Shown here: piece after piece, positions 59,200-64,000 of the stretch
How the letters are laid out: each line of letters starts with the position of its first letter
Position numbering within the stretch: position 1 is the stretch's first letter
Source of the DNA: Evansella tamaricis
GTDB taxonomy: Bacteria; Bacillota; Bacilli; Bacillales; Salisediminibacteriaceae
Length of the DNA stretch: 64,000 nucleotides
Assembly (NCBI RefSeq): GCF_019042215.1
Contig: NZ_JAHQCS010000100.1
Span: 1 to 64,000 of the forward strand
Direction: 5' to 3'
The notes under the pieces: model-generated
The model's database searches: none
Seen by the model: the letters and a program-made list of their open reading frames with translations, nothing else
Told to the model about the DNA's origin: nothing
Program-made: the position numbers and the translations under genes

Positions 59200-59811
59200 A
59201 TGAAAAGAGATAAAGGATTGCTTATCGTACTTTCTGGTCCTTCCGGGGTAGGAAAGGGAACTGTCTGTGGTGCCTTAAGGCAACACGATACACATATACG
59301 ATACTCCGTTTCTGCGACAACAAGAAAACCGCGGGAAGGAGAAATAGACGGTGTAAATTATTTCTTCAAAACAAAAGAAGAGTTTGAAGGAATGATAGAA
59401 AATAATCAACTTTTAGAATGGGCAAAATATGTTGATAATTATTATGGTACCCCAAGAAAATATGTGGAAGATACCATTGCTGCAGGAAATGATGTTATAT
59501 TGGAAATCGAAGTCCAAGGGGCCCTGCAAGTCCGGGAAACTTTTCCTGAAGGTGTATTTATCTTCTTAATGCCTCCGAGCTTAAAAGAACTTAGAAGTCG
59601 TATTGAAGGCCGTGGGACGGAAACAAAGGATTTAATTGACAGCCGCATGACTGTTGCCGAAGAAGAAATCGAATTAATGGACAAATACGATTATGTAGTG
59701 GAAAATGATGAAGTAGAGTTAGCCGTAGAACGTATTAAAGCAATTGTTACAGCAGAAAACTGTAAAAAGGAACGCCTCATAGATAAGTACAAACAACTAG
59801 TGAAGGAGTGA
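59200..59811 (+). CDS. gmk: Guanylate kinase
   Basis: The 203-residue enzyme phosphorylates GMP to GDP. The P-loop is GPSGVGKGT (13-21). The GMP-binding region [23 protein letters not shown] (about 34-56) and the lid [20 protein letters not shown] (about 130-149) are clear. The ATG follows GGCTGGAGGTTTAAG. In the ancestral order it precedes rpoZ, here with a gap of 5 bp. Confidence 0.97.
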   Translation: MKRDKGLLIVLSGPSGVGKGTVCGALRQHDTHIRYSVSATTRKPREGEIDGVNYFFKTKEEFEGMIENNQLLEWAKYVDNYYGTPRKYVEDTIAAGNDVILEIEVQGALQVRETFPEGVFIFLMPPSLKELRSRIEGRGTETKDLIDSRMTVAEEEIELMDKYDYVVENDEVELAVERIKAIVTAENCKKERLIDKYKQLVKE

Positions 59812-59816
59812 AGTCA

Positions 59817-60023
59817 ATGTTAAATCCATCGATCGACTCATTGATGACAAAAATTGATTCCAAGTATACGTTAGTGACAGTATCTGCTCACCGTGCCAGA
59901 CAGTTACGGGAAAACCCAGGCATGCAACAAAAAACTGAGAAATCAAAATCTGTAAATTTCGTTGGGATGGCGTTAGAAGAAATAGAAGCTGAAAAATTGT
60001 CATACACACAAAAAGAGGAGTAA
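59817..60023 (+). CDS. rpoZ: RNA polymerase omega subunit
   Basis: The 68-residue omega subunit helps assemble and stabilise RNA polymerase. [30 protein letters not shown] is the conserved N-terminal core and [15 protein letters not shown] the conserved C-terminal segment. ATG 59817 was chosen over GTG 59808 because GAAGGAG (59803-59809) and the family N-terminus both fit. It is followed by a terminator. Confidence 0.96.
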   Translation: MLNPSIDSLMTKIDSKYTLVTVSAHRARQLRENPGMQQKTEKSKSVNFVGMALEEIEAEKLSYTQKEE

Positions 60024-60049
60024 AACAACCTGCCAAAGGGTTGTTTTTT
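60022..60049 (+). terminator. Rho-independent terminator after rpoZ
   Basis: AAACAACC and GGGTTGTTT pair around TGCCAAA, followed by TTTTC. It separates gmk-rpoZ from coaBC. Confidence 0.85.
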
Positions 60050-60141
60050 CTTTTGTTTTTCTACTGTTTTTTCTGTATCTTAGTAACTAGGGAGAATGAA
60101 TGGGACAAGAAACGACTTAGAAGCTGGAGGGGATGTTTGAA

Positions 60142-61356
60142 GTGGAGAAGAGAAGAAAAGTTTTACTGTGTGTTTCTGGAGGCATCGCAGTTTTTAAAGC
60201 GGCAGCCTTAACGAGTAAATTAATACAATCGGGATATCTGGTGAAAGTAGTGATGACAAAATCTGCAACGGAATTTGTCTCGCCGCTAACTTTTCAGGCA
60301 TTATCCCGGGATCATGTTTATACAAATACATTTGATGAGAAGGACCCGGCAAATGTTCAACATATTGATGTGGCAGACTGGGCTGATGTAGTTCTAATTG
60401 CACCTGCAACTGCAAATATTATTGCTAAACTGGCAAATGGTCTGGCAGATGATATGGTTTCCACTACTCTGTTGGCAACGACAGCACCAGTTTTAATTGC
60501 ACCTGCCATGAACGTGCATATGTATCAGCACCCGGCAGTCCTTAAGAATATGAGTACCTTGTCTTCCTATGGTTATGAGTTTATTGAACCTAATGAGGGC
60601 TACTTGGCGTGTGGTTATGAAGGAAAAGGGAGATTGGCAGAACCAGAGGAACTGTTACAAGTAATTGACCACCACTTTACGAGACGGGAAAATCCAGAAT
60701 GGCATGGGAAAACAATGTTAGTAACCGCTGGACCAACACGGGAAACCATTGATCCAGTTCGCTATTTCACAAACCGATCATCAGGTAAAATGGGGTATGC
60801 CATCGCAGAGGAAGCATCAGCAAGGGGGGCGAATGTGACACTCATATCAGGCCCCACCAATTTACCAGTACCCCGTGGCGTAAATTTTATTTCTGTGGAA
60901 TCCGCAGAACAAATGAGGCAAGCGGTATACTCTGTCTTTCAGGAAAACGAAATGGTCATTAAGTGTGCTGCAGTTGCTGATTATCGACCGAAAAACACAT
61001 TTGATCAAAAAATAAAAAAGCAAGATGGGGAATGGACTATTGAAATGGAACGGACTAATGACATTCTAAAGGGACTAGGGGAACGGAGAACTATTGGTCA
61101 GACATTAGTGGGTTTTGCTGCAGAATCTCAACAAATCGAGGAGTATGCAAAAAAGAAAATAGTCTCGAAAAATGTGGATATGATTGTTGCCAATTCTATT
61201 ACATCACCAGGGTCCGGTTTTCAGGGGGATACGAACGAAGTCACATTATATAAACGGACTGGGGAAGTAATCCTTGTGCCAATGGACACAAAAGTGGAAG
61301 TGGCCAAGAGAATTCTTGATGAAATAATGATCATTCATAAGGAGATAAAGAAATGA
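60142..61356 (+). CDS. coaBC: Phosphopantothenoylcysteine synthetase/decarboxylase CoaBC
   Basis: The bifunctional CoA enzyme has an N-terminal flavin CoaC domain (VSGGIAVFKAA near 11, ATANIIAKLANGLADDMVSTTLLA near 93, PAMNVHMYQHP near 125, ACGYEGKGRLAEP near 159) and a C-terminal CoaB domain (VTAGPTRETIDPVRYFTNRSSGKMG near 196, KCAAVADYRPKN near 282). GTG 60142 gives 404 residues with an N-terminus aligned to relatives, with GGAGGGG nine bases ahead. ATG 60133 is a near alternative, only two bases after the ribosome site. It overlaps priA by four bases. Confidence 0.93.
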   Translation: MEKRRKVLLCVSGGIAVFKAAALTSKLIQSGYLVKVVMTKSATEFVSPLTFQALSRDHVYTNTFDEKDPANVQHIDVADWADVVLIAPATANIIAKLANGLADDMVSTTLLATTAPVLIAPAMNVHMYQHPAVLKNMSTLSSYGYEFIEPNEGYLACGYEGKGRLAEPEELLQVIDHHFTRRENPEWHGKTMLVTAGPTRETIDPVRYFTNRSSGKMGYAIAEEASARGANVTLISGPTNLPVPRGVNFISVESAEQMRQAVYSVFQENEMVIKCAAVADYRPKNTFDQKIKKQDGEWTIEMERTNDILKGLGERRTIGQTLVGFAAESQQIEEYAKKKIVSKNVDMIVANSITSPGSGFQGDTNEVTLYKRTGEVILVPMDTKVEVAKRILDEIMIIHKEIKK

Positions 61357-63782
61357 TCGGGAAGGTTATTGTTGATGTACCTACGAATCAGACGGATCGT
61401 CTCTTTGATTACATTATTCCGGAAGTTTATCAGGAAACCGTTGTTCCTGGCATTCGAGTTGTTGTTCCTTTTGGACCGAGAAAGGTTCAAGGATTTGTGG
61501 TTGCCTTGTCTGAAACGAGTGAATATGAGTTACACAAGCTAAAACCTATTGAAGAATTGGTGGATGTAACACCACCTTTAACAGGGGAGTTACTTACCTT
61601 AGCGGAATGGCTAAAGGAAAAGTCTTTGTCTTTCTACATTGCGGTATTAAAAGTGATGTTACCTGCTGCCATGCGTGCGAAATATAAAAAGGAATTGTGG
61701 ATCAACGGGGAAGAGCAACTACCCCAGTTGCCACATACTATCGCCTCTATTTTTACCGATACGAAAACACCTGTTGATTGGGATGACCTCCAAAAGAACG
61801 GAAATGAAATACAACGGAAAGAAATTGCAAAGGCAGTAAAGGAAAAAATACTATTAGTCAAACCAGTGGTTGGCACCCAGGAAACGAAGAAAAAGAGAGT
61901 AATAGTAGAGCCTGTTCTTTCGAAAGAAGAGCTGGAAATTAGGAAACTAGAATTGTCTAAAGGAGCAAAAAAACAACAGGAGCTAATACATTTTTTTATT
62001 GAAAACAGAGACCCAATCCCTGTCACGGAAATTATTGAAAAATTGAAGACATCCAGATCCACTATTCAAACATTAGTGCAAAAGGGAATCCTTCAGCAAG
62101 GGGAAATAGAGGTCAGACGAGATCCCTATGAGGGGAGAGTATTTACACCAAGTGAATCACTTCCCCTAACTGACGAGCAAGGCGTCGTCCTTCAAACTAT
62201 TCTAAAATCACTTCAATCAGGAAAACACGAGACATTTTTACTTCGTGGTGTGACAGGGAGTGGTAAAACAGAAGTATATCTTCAGGCAATTGAAAAAGCC
62301 CTTTCATTAGGGAAAGAAGCCATCGTATTAGTTCCGGAAATCTCGTTGACCCCGCAGATGGTGACGAGGTTTAAAGAACGTTTTGGTTCCGAAGTAGCCG
62401 TCCTTCACAGTGCACTGTCGAAGGGAGAAAAATATGATGAGTGGAGGAGAATTCGGGAAAAGGAAGTGAAGGTTGCAGTAGGAGCGAGGTCGGCCATCTT
62501 TGCACCATTTGAAAACCTTGGGATGATTATTATTGATGAGGAGCATGAAACAAGTTATAAACAAGAAGAATCTCCCCGGTATCATGCGAGAGATGTGGCA
62601 ATAGAGAGGGGAAAATACTATCAGTGCCCTGTTATTCTTGGGAGTGCTACTCCATCTCTTGAGAGTTTCGCACGTGCCAAAAAAGGGGTTTATCATCTTG
62701 TGACAATGGAGAAACGGGTAAACGATGTTAAAATGCCAGAAGTCACTATCACAGATATGAGAGAAGAACTTCGTGATGGGAACCGTTCCATGTTCTCTAA
62801 TGTTCTGTTAGATGCGATGAAACTAAGGCTTGAACGAAACGAACAAATCGTCTTGTTTTTAAATCGTAGGGGGTATTCCACATTCATTATGTGTCGAGAC
62901 TGTGGATACGTAGCAGAATGTCCCCATTGTGATATTTCCTTGACGTATCATCGGGCAAACCAGTCACTTCAATGTCATTACTGCGGACATATGGAAACGA
63001 TCCCTACTCGCTGTCCAGGATGTGAAGGGGATTCTATCCGTTTCTTTGGATCAGGGACTCAAAAAGTGGAAGAGGAATTAGTGAAAGTTCTACCGGATGT
63101 CCGAGTAATCAGGATGGACGTGGATACCACAAGGAAAAAGGGCTCCCATGAAAAATTACTGGATAAATTTGGTCGGGGGGAAGGGGACGTCTTATTAGGG
63201 ACACAGATGATTGCAAAGGGATTGGACTTTCCTAACATTACTCTTGTTGGTGTCTTAGCAGCGGACTCTATGTTACATCTCCCTGATTTCAGGTCCGCAG
63301 AAAGGACCTTTCAATTATTAACACAGGTCAGTGGACGTGCCGGAAGACATGAAAAGACTGGGGAAGTAATCGTCCAGACATATACACCAGAGCATTATAG
63401 TATACAGGATGTGCAGCAACATGACTTTGTTTCTTTTTTCCAAAAAGAAATGATGATACGTAAACAACGGGGATATCCACCATACTATTTTTTAGCTCTC
63501 ATTCATGTGAGTGATGTGGAATTAACGAATGTGGTGGATGTGACAGAGAAAATTGCCAAGTTTTTAAGAACACGCCTATCCGAAACAACGATGATCTTCG
63601 GTCCTGTGGCATCATCTATACCGAGGATCAAAGATAGATATCGTTATCAATGCATGATAAAATACAAAGTTGAACCGAAACTGACGGAAACGCTTGAAGA
63701 AATCATTAAAACGTATCAAGGAGAGATGGCGCGGAGTGGTTTATCCATTGTCATTGATACAAATCCTTACATGATGCTTTAA
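61353..63782 (+). CDS. priA: Primosomal protein N' (PriA helicase)
   Basis: The 809-residue replication-restart helicase rebuilds stalled forks. The N-terminal 3'-DNA-binding domain is followed by a helicase core with Walker [14 protein letters not shown] (about 306-318) and Walker B DEEH (about 391-394). Zinc-binding cysteines occur in [13 protein letters not shown] and CHYCGH with CPGC (about 515-565). Motifs [22 protein letters not shown] and QVSGRAGR follow. ATG 61353 overlaps coaBC. The length is typical. Confidence 0.96.
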   Translation: MIGKVIVDVPTNQTDRLFDYIIPEVYQETVVPGIRVVVPFGPRKVQGFVVALSETSEYELHKLKPIEELVDVTPPLTGELLTLAEWLKEKSLSFYIAVLKVMLPAAMRAKYKKELWINGEEQLPQLPHTIASIFTDTKTPVDWDDLQKNGNEIQRKEIAKAVKEKILLVKPVVGTQETKKKRVIVEPVLSKEELEIRKLELSKGAKKQQELIHFFIENRDPIPVTEIIEKLKTSRSTIQTLVQKGILQQGEIEVRRDPYEGRVFTPSESLPLTDEQGVVLQTILKSLQSGKHETFLLRGVTGSGKTEVYLQAIEKALSLGKEAIVLVPEISLTPQMVTRFKERFGSEVAVLHSALSKGEKYDEWRRIREKEVKVAVGARSAIFAPFENLGMIIIDEEHETSYKQEESPRYHARDVAIERGKYYQCPVILGSATPSLESFARAKKGVYHLVTMEKRVNDVKMPEVTITDMREELRDGNRSMFSNVLLDAMKLRLERNEQIVLFLNRRGYSTFIMCRDCGYVAECPHCDISLTYHRANQSLQCHYCGHMETIPTRCPGCEGDSIRFFGSGTQKVEEELVKVLPDVRVIRMDVDTTRKKGSHEKLLDKFGRGEGDVLLGTQMIAKGLDFPNITLVGVLAADSMLHLPDFRSAERTFQLLTQVSGRAGRHEKTGEVIVQTYTPEHYSIQDVQQHDFVSFFQKEMMIRKQRGYPPYYFLALIHVSDVELTNVVDVTEKIAKFLRTRLSETTMIFGPVASSIPRIKDRYRYQCMIKYKVEPKLTETLEEIIKTYQGEMARSGLSIVIDTNPYMML

Positions 63783-63813
63783 CAGGTCATTTCATAGAAA
63801 GAGAGGAACAAAC

Positions 63814-64000
63814 ATGAGAGTTGTGTTTATGGGTACACCGGATTTTGCAGTACCAGTCCTTGAAGAAATCATAGAAAAGGGCTATGACGTGTGTTTAGTC
63901 GTTACTCAACCAGATCGTCCTAAGGGCAGAAAACAGACATTAACTCCGCCTCCTGTGAAAGTTGCAGCAGAAAAACATGGTTTAACGGTTTTTCAGCCGG
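63814..64000 (+). CDS. fmt: Methionyl-tRNA formyltransferase, 5' part (window end)
   Basis: The first 62 residues read [20 protein letters not shown] and continue with [29 protein letters not shown]. This is the N-terminal formyl-folate-binding domain of Fmt, which formylates initiator Met-tRNA. The gene continues past the window edge. In B. subtilis def lies between priA and fmt; here only 31 bp separate priA and fmt, so def is absent from this spot. GAGAGGAAC precedes the ATG. Confidence 0.94.
   Translation, partial: MRVVFMGTPDFAVPVLEEIIEKGYDVCLVVTQPDRPKGRKQTLTPPPVKVAAEKHGLTVFQP

Overview
The window is about 64 kb of low-GC chromosome from an endospore-forming member of the Bacillaceae (Firmicutes). 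Gene content and order follow the Bacillus subtilis stretch from ylbM to fmt. The sporulation genes spoVD, spoVE, spoIIGA, sigE and sigG, the bacillithiol gene bshC, remA, a meso-DAP type MurE (DNPR motif) and the PyrR-controlled pyr operon all support this. Genus and species cannot be fixed from the sequence alone.

Layout. 1-558: a large tandem dispersed repeat. 568-8272: tmcAL (minus strand), ylbN-rpmF, a crotonase-family gene, a gerR/RsfA-type gene, ylbP (minus strand), panE-like, DUF3397 and bshC. 8502-27817: the division and cell wall (dcw) cluster mraZ-rsmH-ftsL-pbpB-spoVD-murE-[murF-like]-mraY-murD-spoVE-murB-divIB-ylxW-ylxX-sbp-ftsA-ftsZ. 28311-30889: spoIIGA-sigE-sigG. 31059-34671: ylmC, ylmE, sepF, ylmG, ylmH, divIVA. 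34678-39643: T-box-controlled ileS, then lspA and an rluD-type gene. 39669-51695: the pyr operon, pyrR-pyrP-pyrB-pyrC-pyrAA-pyrAB-pyrK-pyrD-pyrF-pyrE, which encodes all of UMP synthesis. 52151-55758: a two-gene ABC exporter. 55807-57510: rqcH (minus strand). 57774-64000: yicC-like, remA, gmk, rpoZ, coaBC, priA and the start of fmt.

Most genes are ordinary. The most unusual point is the gene at 16225-17142. It sits between murE and mraY, looks like a Mur ligase that has lost its ATP-binding loop and its whole C-terminal domain, yet keeps an open 305-codon frame. Next is a modular dispersed repeat with shared ends and interchangeable hairpin modules (1-558, 2109-2150, 8352-8425, 21027-21072, 31377-31696). 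Several of its copies lie just after terminators, including the sites where murG and ylmD would be expected. A second, 57-bp tandem palindromic repeat follows ftsZ. The pyr operon has PyrR-type attenuators before pyrR and before pyrB, but none between pyrR and pyrP, where an unexplained inverted repeat lies instead. Genes present in the B. subtilis order but absent here include murG, ylmA, ylmB, ylmD, bpr, ylyA and def.

I found no CRISPR array, transposase, prophage, tRNA or rRNA gene. Starts were moved downstream in many genes where a ribosome binding site and family alignment supported it. All functional statements rest on motif and synteny recognition from memory, not on a database search.
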